Assembly (NCBI RefSeq): GCF_026151205.1 | Contig: NC_087074.1 | Location: 17,644,712-17,708,711 of the forward strand | Length of the DNA: 64,000 nt | DNA from: Bolinopsis microptera | Lineage: Eukaryota; Ctenophora; Tentaculata; Lobata; Bolinopsidae | Reading direction: 5' to 3' | Shown here: piece by piece, positions 1 through 11,219 of the stretch | Layout of the letters: every line of letters begins with the position of its first letter | Numbering within the stretch: position 1 is the stretch's first letter | Notes under the pieces: generated by a model | The model's database searches: none | The model's input: the letters and a program-made list of their open reading frames with translations, nothing else | What the model was told of the DNA's origin: nothing | Position numbers and translations under genes: made by a program

Positions 1-787
1 ATTTGACCTAAGTAGGACCGTAAAGCTGGCGAGGTTCCGTTCTGGGGTAGGTAGAGCATCAAAGTAAAATGTAAAATCAGTGCCACCACAGTTATAATGC
101 GACAGCTGGTTCACCTTTAAGTACCTCCGTGTTTGACAGGTAAAGGTTGTAACCGTGATTTAGACAGACTCGCTCTGACCCATTCTGACTCTGTATAGAT
201 CTGGATTCTGTTTGGGAACCATATTTCTACTGACACGTGACTGTCGACAAACCGATAAACCAATCAGTTTCCAGCGTTGGCCAGTCAAAACCCGCTGTCA
301 CGTGACAAAACAGTTCTACAAGTCTTTGAGTCTGAAAGACACGTGCTAGTCAGGGCGGTAGTGTCGTCACACTCACAGTCACAGTGAAGGGATCTCTATT
401 TAAAATACTCGCGACTATGACATTGTTCCGTCTCATGCCGATAACTAGTTTTAAGGTATTATTCAGCTTGTGCGTCACGAATCGGAATACTTAATGCATT
501 ATGGTCGTCATCATTTCACCATGGTGAGAGTGGATGAAATAGTATTTAAGAGGCATTTTCATTTGTAAACGGACCGAATCCGTAACGCTTAATAAATTCC
601 TGTTAATATTAATATGTACTTGTAGTTGTAGGGTTATAGGTTTTATTTTTAACCTACTTTTATATTTACAATAGTACTAACTACTCCTACTAGTACTAAC
701 GCGGGCGCCGAGTTGCTTCGCAATTCAGCGATGATGATAATTTCATTTCAAATAAATATTGTACGAATATCACTTGTGAATGGTTTA
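1..787. other. AT-rich stretch without a recognised gene
   Basis: I see no open frame with coding character, no splice-bounded exon and no RNA gene here. There are short runs of TAG/CTA-like trinucleotides near 660-700. Confidence 0.5.
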
Positions 788-890
788 TTAACGGGTGATG
801 CTCGTAAAATATTTGTTCCAAATAAATCAGGACCGTCGACGAGTCCAACTCGGCGCGCGTCCTGGTAGTGGTAGGTTATAAACCTACAAA
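788..890. repeat. Direct repeat, copy 1, with a hairpin-forming core
   Basis: This 103-bp block recurs at 1524-1628 in the same orientation with few differences. Its conserved core contains CAGGAC and GTCCTG arms enclosing a CGAG/CTCG stem, followed by the short palindrome GGTTATAAACC. The two copies could be the direct terminal repeats of one non-autonomous element of about 840 bp. I see no coding capacity between them. Confidence 0.7.
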
Positions 891-1523
891 TGGTTTAATT
901 AGGTTTGGGATAATAAGAATTTACCTGGGGACCCCAGGCTATTATGTTTATATTTATAAACATATAAAGATTCGGCGAAATGACAGGCTGAGTGCCGCCC
1001 AGTAAATAAGAATATGATTAAAGAAGCCGGTAGAGATTCGTTCCGCCGCGCCACCCATTTCCATTTTTGCAAGTTTGAAGTTATACTTATAAGCTCGAGC
1101 TTGCTTAATTTAACAAATTATTTTTGATTCTATAAATCGATCCATTAATTTCGCTCTATGCTAGTTGAGTAGTCGTGAGTCTGTACACTGAATGTAGTCG
1201 TCATTCAATTTTCACATTAGTCGCTGAGTCGCTCGCGCTGCTCAGTGCTCAGTGCTCAGTGCTCTCAGTAAACACCAAAAAATTAACAGTGGCAGTTCTC
1301 ACGCAGTTAGACTTAGGGGCATAATAAACCTATTCAACATTTTAGTTGTAATGTGTAATGTCCGTTAATGTAATTCAAAATTTGCAAAATACTTTGACCA
1401 TGAATGATGAAAAAAAACCAGTTTTATTCTTTTGTACATGTACATGGTATACAGTACAGGAAAACTGAGTTGCGGTAAGGTAATAGTAATAGTAATACTA
1501 ATACTAATAGTGAATAGTAATAC
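891..1523. other. Interior between the two direct repeats
   Basis: No open frame of note. It contains a GCTCAGT tandem run near 1236-1265 and a TAG/TAC trinucleotide microsatellite at about 1484-1522, which abuts copy 2. Confidence 0.45.
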
Positions 1524-1628
1524 TTAACGGGTGATACTCGTAAAATATTTGTTCCATATATTATATAGGACCGTCGACGAGTCCAACTCGGCGCGCGTCC
1601 TGGTACTGGTAGGTTATAAACCTACAAA
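1524..1628. repeat. Direct repeat, copy 2, with a hairpin-forming core
   Basis: Second copy of the 788-890 block. The central part, including the CGAG-loop-CTCG stem and the terminal GGTTATAAACC, is nearly identical. The AT-rich section around 1553-1566 differs most. Its end overlaps the 3' end of the retrotransposon relic on the opposite strand. Confidence 0.7.
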
Positions 1629-1978
1629 GTAATAGTAATACTATAAAAAATCCAATCTCGAGACCCACTCAGGATCCCAAAACCACGACTCTCCTTCCGG
1701 TCGCGGTCGTCTGTACCTGCTTTTTCCCTCCCAGCAGGAACAAATTCAATGAACTGTCTTCCATCGATGGCCTTGTTCTTATAAGTGTTCACTCGGCGCT
1801 CACAATGGGAGATAACCTGTTCAGAGATCTGCTTCAGAACCATGTCGTGCCGCCATCTATATCTTCATTGACTAAGAGCTACTTTGCACCCAGCCAAAAT
1901 GTGCTGAATGGTATTCATCCTCTCCTCACATAACTTGCACTTCCCATCCTCATCTTCACTCCACTTGGAGTTGGATTG
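1622..1978 (-). pseudogene. Decayed C-terminus of a LINE-type reverse transcriptase polyprotein
   Basis: On the minus strand the translation shows a Cys-x2-Cys ... His-x4-Cys pattern (CKLCEERMNTIQHILAGC). It continues as RYRWRHDMVLKQI after one in-frame stop. A zinc-binding CxxC-HILxGC motif followed by an RYxWRHDxVL block is the usual end of the reverse-transcriptase polyprotein in several non-LTR retrotransposon groups. The open part then runs about 70 codons to a stop at 1622. The internal stop and the lack of any polymerase domain upstream mark it as a truncated relic. The family cannot be named from so short a piece. Confidence 0.6.
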
Positions 1979-1998
1979 TATCACGTTGCGACCCCCAC

Positions 1999-2068
1999 GG
2001 TCGTTTCACTATCGGTCGTTTCACTATCGTCCTGACGATACGAGGGGAGCCGCGCACTTCGTGCGCGG
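1999..2068. repeat. Short direct repeat followed by a perfect hairpin
   Basis: GGTCGTTTCACTATC occurs twice in tandem (1999-2028). Next comes the perfect inverted repeat CGCGCAC-TTC-GTGCGCG (about 2050-2068), and a further small palindrome (GTCATACAACGTATGAC) near 2072-2088. Function unknown; it may be the end of a mobile element. Confidence 0.45.
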
Positions 2069-2088
2069 TGGGTCATACAACGTATGAC

Positions 2089-2948
2089 AAGAGTTGGAGA
2101 CCATAAAGGGGGTTAAGAGGGTGCCGTACACAGCACTTAGTATGAACCCAATAAGTGAGTCACCATACTTAAAAAGTGTATGCTAGCTCAAATCTGTCTT
2201 CATTACGAAATCTCCACTCGGCACTCACCCCACTTGCTCTGCATCTCCAGAGAACCCACTTGAACCTCCCTCTTTCTTTTAATGTTCTCCTTCATTCTCA
2301 GCATAACCTCCATATGCATATTTTTTTCCCGCTCATCCATCCTCTCCCAAGGTTTTTTCCAGTCACCAAAACCGATGCACGAACAAGAATACAGAATAGT
2401 TTTAAACAAGGAGTAGGATAAGGGTAGTACTGTAGTATAACACGAAGAGTTCTAAACGAAGAGCAAAATGAGGAGCAGTTTACACGAAGAAAAAGCAAAA
2501 AGTTAGTAAGGTAAAACGTACGAAGAATGCATTCAAATCGAACAGATTGTCTTTATATTAAGAAACAATAAAAACATTACAGTTTATAAAAGTAAACAAC
2601 TGAATTGTTGTTTTAAACAGTAACTGAAACTCTATATTCCAATTAGGAAGAAAAAGTAATGACAATGAAATAAAACAGTTTCTCTAATCCAGTAACAAAT
2701 TGGTAGATTCATATATATCAGGAGCAAAATAGATGGGAATTGAAAAATGACCTCGTGTTATGTAGAAAGTTATGATCGGATCCAATGCGAATTTTTTGCG
2801 CATAAGCAAAGATTGAACTTTTATTGTTTATGAGCCGCGCGCCTCATATCATATCACTCCTCGTATCATTACACCCCTACGCCAAGCCATTAAACTAATT
2901 AAATGGGTCTACAGAGATTCGTAACGCGCGAAAGTACAAAGTTCCGAG
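2089..2948. other. Intergenic, no gene seen
   Basis: The short open frames here overlap on both strands and lack splice-bounded exons or recognisable domains. I annotate none of them. Confidence 0.45.
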
Positions 2949-2952
2949 TTAA

Positions 2953-2998
<46 letters not shown>

Positions 2999-4282
2999 CA
3001 CCCTGATTTTTTTGTGAAACTTGGTTTGGCGGACCCCAACCGCCAAACGGTGCCCGCGGGGCAGCCACGCCCATATTTGGTCCAAATCAGGCCCAATTTA
3101 GCCAAATACCCTGAACATACCCAAAACCCAGATTTTAGGTGCTCTACTTGTAGCTAGTGGTCCCCTGAACTCGTATATGAAGTTTCATCAAGATTGGACA
3201 AAAAATGACTGAGTTATGAGCTAAAAACTATATGCCCATATTTGGGCATACCTACTAAATTTGATCGATTTTGGCCCATAAATTGGTCAAATATCAATAT
3301 TTTTGAATGAAACTAACTTTATATTATTATATGAAAGGTAAGCCTAAACTACACAGTCTCTATGATTATCAGCTCAATATCTACCTAACTGTGGATTCTG
3401 TGTTCAAATAATCGCAAAAAATGAACAAAATCGCCCATATCTCAGTTCGCGATATTTTGTATTTGCAAAACTGACTTCGCTCAAAACAATAGAACTCAAT
3501 AAGGTTTCAATATTTTTTCATGAAATTTTCAGAATCAACGTAGAATTGTCTCATGACCTTAAGTTTTGGGACAGAATTTTGAGTTAGGCCTTTTAAAAAA
3601 TTTGGCGGCCAAATTCTGAAAAATGCCCGGCAAATTTTAGAATTTGGCCGCCAAATTCTGTCCCAAAACTTAAGGTCATGAGACAATTCTACGTTGATTC
3701 TGAAAATTTCATGAAAAAATATTGAAACCCTATTGAGTTCTATTGTTTTGAGCGAAGTCAGTTTTGCAAATATCGCGAACTGAGATATGGGCGATTTTGT
3801 TCATTTTTTGCGATTATTTGAACACAGAATCCACAGTTAGGTAGATATTGAGCTGATAATCATAGAGACTGTGTAGTTTAGGCTTACCTTTCATATAAAG
3901 TTAGTTTCATTCAAAAATATTGATATTTGACCAATTTATGGGCCAAAATCGATCAAATTTAGTGGGTATGCCCAAATATGGGCATATAGTTTTTAGCTCA
4001 TAACTCAGTCATTTTTTGTCCAATCTTGATGAAACTTCATATACGAGTTCAGGGGACCACTAGCTACAAGTAGAGCAGACTAAAATCTGGGTTTTGGGCA
4101 TGTTCAGGGTATTTGGCTAAATTGGGCCTGATTTGGACCAAATATGGGCGTGGCTGCCCCGCGGGCACCGTTTGGCGGTTGGGGTCCGGGACCCCCTCAA
4201 AAGTTTGGTCACTGGTCCTAGTTTGTTGGTCAACTGCTATCTCGAAACCAAGTTTCACAAAAAAATCAGGGTGAACCCCCCC
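2953..4282. mobile_element. Fold-back inverted-repeat element A with poly-G end
   Basis: The element begins with 44 consecutive G and GTTCACCCTGATTT. It ends with the reverse complement of that terminus and a C run. Both sides carry TTAA (2949-2952 and 4283-4286), a likely target duplication. The interior is a giant palindrome: about 3000-3570 is repeated inverted at about 3665-4280, around a short centre near 3590-3650. The left arm lacks about 80 bp present in the right arm. There is no transposase frame, so it must be non-autonomous. TTAA targets suggest a piggyBac-like mobiliser, but that is inference only. Confidence 0.75.
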
Positions 4283-4347
4283 TTAATGAGTCTCAATACT
4301 TTTTTTCCGTACTATAATCATGTCATGCACATGAAATGTCTTATATA

Positions 4348-4348
<1 letters not shown>
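4283..4348. repeat. 66-bp spacer, duplicated at 5544-5609
   Basis: This spacer between elements A and B recurs between B and C, apparently unchanged. It shows that spacer plus element was duplicated in tandem as a unit of about 1.26 kb. Confidence 0.8.
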
Positions 4349-4379
<31 letters not shown>

Positions 4380-5543
4380 GGGGGGGTTCACCCTGATTTT
4401 TTTTGTGAAACTTGGTTTCGAGATAGTAGTTGATCAACAAACTAAGACCGGTGACCGAACTTTTGAGGGGGTCCCAGACCCCAACCGCCAAACGGTGCCC
4501 GCGGGGCACACAGCAAACCCTACCAGCTGGGGTATATCTCCAAAAGTAAAATAAATAGAACCTTCCGGTTTTCAACAAAATTTCCGTCTCGTGAATTTAC
4601 AGTTGGCTCCCCAGGAGCCAAATTTGGGACAACGTAGATTCTGAATTAAACCGAAAAGTTTGATTTTGGGCTAAATAAAAGATCACAGCTTTTAAACTTT
4701 GCAAAGAAATGTCGTTGTCCATTGTCATGACTACTAAGCTAAATGCAGCGTGCGAAAAGTAAACTTGACGTGACGCGCGACGACAAACGTGCTGTTGAAA
4801 ATCTATCACCTCTAGCAAGCCCAGCAGGCGGTAAGGTTTTCTGGGCAGCCACGCCCATATTTGAATAGAACTCAATAGGGTTTCAATATTTTTACATGAA
4901 ATTTTCAGAATTAACGTAGAATCGCATTTCGACTTTAAGTTTTGTATTGGAATTTCGACTTAAAGTTTTGTATTGGAATTTTGAGTTAGGCCTTTAAAAA
5001 ATTTGAGCGAAATCAGTTTTGCAAATATTGCAAACTGAGATATGGGCGATTTTGTTCATTTTTTGCAGTTATTTGAACACAGAATCCACAGTTAGTTAGA
5101 TACTGAGCTGATAATCATAGAGAATGTGTAGTATAGGCTTACCTTCCATATAAAGTAAGTTTCATTCAAAAATATTGATATTTGACTAATTTATGGGCCA
5201 AAATCGATCGATCAAATTTAGTGAGTATGCCCAAATATGGGCATATAGTTTTTAGCTCATAACTCAGTCATTTTTTGTCCAATCTTGATGAAACTTCATA
5301 TACGAGTTCAGGGGACCACTAGCTACAAGTAGAGCACCTAAAATCTGGGTTTTGGGCATGTTCAGGGTATTTGGCTAAATTGGGCCTGATTTGGACCAAA
5401 TATGGGCGTGGCTGCCCCGCGGGCACCGTTTGGCGGTTGGGGTCCGGGACCCCCTCAAAAGTTTGGTCACTGGTCCTAGTTTGTTGGTCAACTGCTATCT
5501 CGAAACCAAGTTTCACAAAAAAATCAGGGTGAACCCCCCCCCC
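4349..5543. mobile_element. Inverted-repeat element B with poly-G end
   Basis: Terminal inverted repeats of roughly 130-150 bp start with a G run (4349-4377) then GTTCACCCTGATTT, and end with the complementary C run at 5543. The TIRs include a GC-rich block (GCCCCGCGGGCACCGTTTGG). The unique interior (about 4510-4860) differs from element A, while the right half (about 4864-5543) matches A's right arm. Apparent open frames inside come from the TIRs and the G run and are not genes. Confidence 0.75.
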
Positions 5544-5609
5544 TTAATGAGTCTCAATACTTTTTTTCCGTACTATAATCATGTCATGCACATGAAATGT
5601 CTTATATAA

Positions 5610-6764
5610 GGGGGGGGGGGGGCCGGGGGGGTTCACCCTGATTTTTTTTGTGAAACTTGGTTTCGAGATAGTAGTTGATCAACAAACTAAGACCGGTGAC
5701 CGAACTTTTGAGGGGGTCCCAGACCCCAACCGCCAAACGGTGCCCGCGGGGCACACAGCAAACCCTACCAGCTGGGGTATATCTCCAAAAGTAAAATAAA
5801 TAGAACCTTCCGGTTTTCAACAAAATTTCCGTCTCGTGAATTTACAGTTGGCTCCCCAGGAGCCAAATTTGGGACAACGTAGATTCTGAATTAAACCGAA
5901 AAGTTTGATTTTGGGCTAAATAAAAGATCACAGCTTTTAAACTTTGCAAAGAAATGTCGTTGTCCATTGTCATGACTACTAAGCTAAATGCAGCGTGCGA
6001 AAAGTAAACTTGACGTGACGCGCGACGACAAACGTGCTGTTGAAAATCTATCACCTCTAGCAAGCCCAGCAGGCGGTAAGGTTTTCTGGGCAGCCACGCC
6101 CATATTTGAATAGAACTCAATAGGGTTTCAATATTTTTACATGAAATTTTCAGAATTAACGTAGAATCGCATTTCGACTTTAAGTTTTGTATTGGAATTT
6201 TGAGTTAGGCCTTTAAAAAATTTGAGCGAAATCAGTTTTGCAAATATTGCAAACTGAGATATGGGCGATTTTGTTCATTTTTTGCAGTTATTTGAACACA
6301 GAATCCACAGTTAGTTAGATACTGAGCTGATAATCATAGAGAATGTGTAGTATAGCCTTACCTTCCATATAAAGTGAGTTTCATTGAAAAATATTGATAT
6401 TTGACCAATTTATGGGTCAAAATCGATCAAATTTGGTGCGTATGCCCAAATATGGTCATATAGTTTTTGGCTCATAACTCAGTCATTTTTTGTCCAATCT
6501 TGATGAAAATTCATATACGAGTTCAAGGCACCACTAGCTACAAGTAAAGCACCTCAATTCGGGTTTTTGGGCATGTTCAGGGTATTTAGCTAAATTGGGC
6601 CTAATTTGGACCAAATATGGGCGTGGCTGCCCCGCGGGCACCGTTTGGCGGTTGGGGTCTGGGACCCCCTCAAAAGTTCGGTCACTGGTCCTAGTTTGTT
6701 GGTCAACTGCTATCTCGAAACCAAGTTTCACAAAAAAATCAGGGTGAACCCCCCCCCCCCCCCC
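5610..6764. mobile_element. Inverted-repeat element C, tandem copy of B
   Basis: Starts with a G run at 5610 and follows element B almost base for base through the interior, including the same hairpin around GGCTCCCCAGGAGCC (near 5850). It diverges more in the right arm (about 6340-6764) and ends in a 16-base C run. The left half looks like a very recent tandem duplication of B. The right half is an older copy. Confidence 0.75.
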
Positions 6765-7399
6765 TAATCTGAACCATAAAAGAACTGAACTAGACTGGAT
6801 GATGGAACCGGCACGATATGAGTGACAGCTTGATTGTCGAGAACTTGGTAGATCTGGCATTTTAGCTAGTATTAGTAATAGTATAAGTAGTAGTACATGC
6901 AGTGAGTGACACTTGAGTGATCTCACATTCGCGTTATACATTTTGCTAATACATTTGTATCCATTATATCAAAACTTAAACTAAAAGCACTTTCACGATT
7001 AATCACTTTTAGTTTTATTTTTATATTATTATTAGAGAACGTACCTGAAACTAAATCAAATAGGATTACTTCTTCATATATCCATATACATTTAGAATTT
7101 GTTTCTCGTATCTTATTGACTTATAGGCATGACTTCCTTTTTGCTTTTGACAAAGTACTTTGGATTTAACATGCACGCAGACATGACGAAACATACTGTG
7201 ACACGACAAAGTAATGTAAATTGAGTGCGTCAATCCACAGTCGCTGATATGATGGCATGATGCATCATCATCATGATCAACGTTAAAACTTTAAATGCAT
7301 TTCAAGGTATATTTGATAATTGCTTCTGCAAACCCTAATATCTTTGATCTTTAGAGCAGCTATATACGATGGAAGAAAAGCTGTGAAGTTGTCTGTCTA
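6765..7399. other. Intergenic, probable upstream region of the flavin reductase gene
   Basis: No gene seen. An in-frame stop lies upstream of the ATG at 7400, so the coding start of the next gene is probably not further up. I could not pick a convincing TATA element. Confidence 0.4.
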
Positions 7400-9580
7400 A
7401 TGGATTTGTCGACCTCTAGATCTCCCTCCTTTCTTAAACGCAACGCTTCCGTTCACCCCATGTCTCAGCAAAATCAGGTGCTTTTTCCATATGCCTTGAT
7501 CTATAAAGCTATAAATAGATTAAATAACTGACGCAAAATTACGTGACGATTGGCAAGCTTGTTTTTATTTGTTTTAATTTTATGGTGATCGCCGATAGTG
7601 TACATATAATTACTCATATGATTTGGTTCATGTTTTGTTTAAAACTTCATCTCGATCTTCAATTTTTAGATATATGTACCATGCCATTTGAAAGTATAAA
7701 CTGGAATAAAAAGCAACTTATATCAATTGTAAGTTTGTTAAAAACCGATCGTAGCTAAAAAGTAAAAACGAGACATTGCTGGTGACATAAAATATGGTGA
7801 TGATTATAATTAAACCCTGATGAGTCATCAGTGATTTGATTCATCATCATATTCATATTTAATTTTGCAATGTAAAATGGCAAAACCGTTGTGTCGAACT
7901 TTTTACTTCATTGATGCCTTTTAAAATTAATTTAGCAACATGCCACAAATATTTTTACAAGGATCTAATTTAGTTTTTGTTTGAATTACGGCTTACCCGG
8001 ATCAAATTCAATCCCAATTAAAATACACTATCATTATAAATTTACCATCAATACCAGGCAAACCCGCAAACGTCATAAAATGTTTTTTTTAAAATAATAG
8101 ATTTAAAAAACGAAAATGCCAACTTGCAACTGTTTGAGAGAACTTTCTTTGTCTCCAGGTGGTGACTCACGTTCCTCCGCGTGCAATCGAGATATTCCCA
8201 CTAAAAAGTGTGGACTCTACGTCCTGCGTGGTAAAGAGGAATAATGGGGATGAGTACGACTCTGAACACCTGAACTCTCAGTCACGTGGTGTGGATAAGG
8301 GGAAACCTTGCTGGGCCATCATCAAGGGGTAAGTCTTTTAATTATAATCGTATTATAAATATTCAAATTTCTGCATTTTCACGGTGTCATTAACTTTTAC
8401 GGGTTTTTCATTACCTGCCAAAGCTTGACTATAATCATATTGACACGTGACAGTAATTTAAAGATAATCAAAATAAACTCGTTTTTGTGGATGCCCAACC
8501 ACACCCGCAGTTTTATTAGGGAAAACAGTCTGGGAGCGAGGGTGGCACGCTTCATCAGTAGTGAAGTGGAACTCAACTGGGACTACCACACTGTTCAAGT
8601 CGGTCAGTCTACAATCTTATAATTTGCTTTGACTTTATTTTGTGAGGTGATCTGGTAAACAGTGTAATTACATCTGGTTCGACATCAAAACACTTGTTGT
8701 GGTTCCATTGATAATTTCAGTGATTCCGTTCAGCCACGATAACAATTCAACTTTTCAGATTGCATGCCGTTAGGACTAGAGGAATGGGATGAGGAGTATC
8801 AGGAAGTATGGGCAGATATTCGTAACACCAACCCCACTGCTTACTCTATCACTCTGCCATCTCCAAAAACCAGGGAGAAACGTCTCATCGAGGCAATGGT
8901 TAGTTCCCTTCTGTTTTAGCAGGTTGGTTACGCTAATTTAATACCCTTCCCAACCTTAACAGCTTTATATTTGTATACCTTAGACCTTAACTCAAACATA
9001 TAAATCTAAAATGTAGCGACGGGGAAAATGGAACCTGAACTTAAATTGTATATACCACAGAAGCTGATAGACGAATCACAAGGACTAATCCTAGTGACCG
9101 GAGAGTACAACTTGTCGCTCCCCAACACAGTCAGGACTCTGTTTGAGTCTCTACCTCGCTCTGTCTACCTTGGTAAACCCTGTGCGGTTGTGTGCTACTC
9201 TCCTGGTATTAGTGCGGGAAAGAGGGCTGGAGCACAGGCTAGAGCCTTCCTAGGAGACATTTCCTGTCTCACTATCGGCTCCATTCTCGCTCTACCACAG
9301 GTAAATGCAATCTGAGACATTGTTCCCCAGTTCTATCAACCAGAACAAAATAAACTTAGGAGTCGTTTATATATTGCGTAATCACTTTTTATGACAAAAT
9401 GTTAAACCCTAAACCCTGCAGGTGCATCTGAATATCAACAGTGAGGGTGAATGTGAGAAACAAGAAACATTACAACAATTGAAGGGTCTCCTTCACAACC
9501 TATCTTGGTACACGAGCGCTCTCTCCTCTTATCGGACCCAAAACCCACCCAACCTCTCCTTGTGTAACTCTCTCCCATGA
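7400..9580 (+). CDS. NADPH-dependent FMN reductase-like flavoprotein (6 exons, 292 aa)
   Basis: Exons are 7400-7477, 8159-8328, 8511-8602, 8759-8898, 9061-9300 and 9422-9580. All have GT-AG junctions and phases that close in frame. The ATG at 7400 is the first after an in-frame stop; a second ATG at 7460 is possible. The C-terminal two thirds match the flavodoxin-like FMN reductase fold. It has a GFIRENSLGARVARFI segment like the family's N-terminal phosphate-binding region, then VTGEYNLSLP (about aa 172-181), which corresponds to the family's FVTPEYNxSxP motif. GKPCAVVCYSPG (about aa 198-209) follows. Such enzymes reduce FMN, quinones or similar substrates with NAD(P)H in the cytosol. The first about 80 residues are not part of the typical domain and may be a lineage extension. 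The substrate is unknown. Confidence 0.8.
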
Positions 9581-9600
9581 AAGTACGACCTGTCAGAATA

Positions 9601-9880
9601 ACTTAACACGTGGTGCGACGTCTCAACACGTGGTGCGAATTTTCAACACGTGGTGCGACGTCTCAACACGTGATGCGACGTCTCAACACGTGGTGCGACG
9701 TCTCAACACGTGGTGCGACGTCTCAACACGTGGTGCGACGTCTCAACACGTGGTGCGACGTCTCAACACGTGGTGCGACGTCTCAACACGTGGTGCGACG
9801 TCTCAACACGTGGTGCGACGTCTCAACACGTGGTGCGACGTCTCAACACGTGGTGCGACGTCTCAACACGTGGTCGAACG
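9601..9880. repeat. 20-bp minisatellite, 14 copies, each with CACGTG
   Basis: Fourteen units of TCTCAACACGTGGTGCGACG start 20 bp after the stop codon of the flavin reductase gene. Every unit holds one palindromic CACGTG. Variants are the first three units, one CACGTGATG unit and the last unit (TGGTCGAACG). The 20-bp period is not a codon multiple. The open frames through it are artefacts of repetition. Confidence 0.95.
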
Positions 9881-10447
9881 TCATGACTTTACTGTTGGTA
9901 ACATTTTTCATATTCCTTATTTTATACCCCATGGGATATTTGTTCTTTTGTTCAATCGATTTAAAATGTTATCTTATTAATATTATGTCTTTAGCAATTA
10001 TACACTCGGATTGAATCATTAAATTTAATCATCGAACAAACATTTCAATTAATACAATTAATGATCAAATATTTCTTATTTCAATGAAGCCGAATATCGG
10101 TTATTAAGCTTTAACTTAATAGCAATTAGCAATCAATAACATAATTATAGTCTCAGTACGTCAATGAATTCAATCTGTTTCCAATGACTAGAGTTAAAGG
10201 GCGAAGCTCGTGTTTATAACTTATTTGCATCGTGTTTATACGCTGTTGCCAGTGTTTATAAGCTGTTTCTGTTAGATCGTGTAGTTTTCTCAGCTGTACT
10301 TCTGTCAAATATTCTCACACTGAAAAAAACCGTGTCTCATCGTCTTATCAATCTCCATTCTTCAAACTGAGAATCTCATATCCCTCGATAACTCATCAAC
10401 TCCAAGAGTTCAAGGAAGCTTTCAGTTCTTCAATGCCGTTCTCTTCT
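9881..10447. other. Intergenic space between two converging genes
   Basis: AT-rich, no exon-like frame. It separates the flavin reductase gene (+) from the unrecognised gene on the minus strand and probably holds both 3' ends. Confidence 0.45.
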
Positions 10448-11219
10448 TCATTCCTCATTCAGAATGCCATGGCAACTAGGCGGGGCACCAAGGTCAGGGT
10501 TAGATTTGTTTAGCGCCGCCCAGAGGTCAAGAACCTCCTCCAAAACATCTGACAGATCGTCAGGAGAGTCGGCTGGTGTTGTTACCAAGGTAACGTTGTG
10601 AAGAGGATGAGAGGAGGATACTGGAGGTTGTTTAGAGGAGGGGAGGTCCCAATGCACTCTGAAATAAACTGGGGTTAGTTTAACTAAAAACGATAATTCA
10701 TGATTGATGGCTGATCATCAGTGGCAAACTGATTCTGCCAATTCGAGAAAGTTATTTTACTTTTTAAGTTATATTCGGATTTTACCTGGTGTTTTGGTCA
10801 GCGGGATAAAGGGAACTGATAGCTTGTAACGTCTGTGTCACCAGGTCTGAAGTGTAACTTGACTGTTCTGTCTTCTTCTCCGTAATGGACGTTGGTCCGG
10901 GGCAGGGGTTCGGGGTTTTCAATAGTTTACGTACAGGTTTGTGTAACGCCTTCTGTTGTACTGATCTGAAAATTAGGTTTTAAGGTCAGCATCTTATTTC
11001 ATCAAGCGGCCACAAAATGATATTCCATTATCAAACTTGTGACGTCACGACTAGTGCTAACTCAGTAACTCTCATATTTGAACTACAAACCACTTAATCG
11101 CATTCTTTTGATTGGTCAACACTCAACAGAAAATGATAAAATGATCCCAAAACTTACCTGTGATAGGGCAGGGGCTTGTAGGGACAGTATCTTACTACTA
11201 GGGGCTTGCTTTCCTTCAT
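10448..11219 (-). CDS. Unrecognised small protein (3 coding exons, 150 aa)
   Basis: In reading order the exons are 11219-11158, 10965-10786 and 10658-10448, with clean GT-AG junctions and matching phases. I do not recognise the family. The N-terminus is basic and Tyr/Pro-rich (VVRYCPYKPLPYH). The middle is rich in Ser/Thr. The C-terminal 70 residues include an acidic amphipathic helix candidate (DDLSDVLEEVLDLWAALNKS). No signal peptide or membrane segment is visible, so it is probably cytosolic or nuclear. The ATG sits one base inside an exon with a good acceptor, so the true start could lie in an upstream exon and the protein could be longer. Confidence 0.6.

Noticed and set aside
788-890. 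Hammerhead ribozyme
   Set aside because: GACGAGTCC is reminiscent, but the CTGANGA and GAAA core boxes are not present together on either strand by eye.
2903-6941. Many 60-135-aa open frames with poly-Gly or the PNRQTVPAGQPRP motif
   Set aside because: They are translations of the inverted-repeat termini and G runs, occur on both strands and are copied with the elements. They lack coding character.
7808-7830. CTGATGAGTCATCAG as a hammerhead core
   Set aside because: No GAAA box or closing stem follows.
9610-10014. Frames of 116 and 134 aa through the 20-bp repeat
   Set aside because: A 20-bp repeat without stops is open in all frames. The two frames overlap in the same repeat and neither has a domain.
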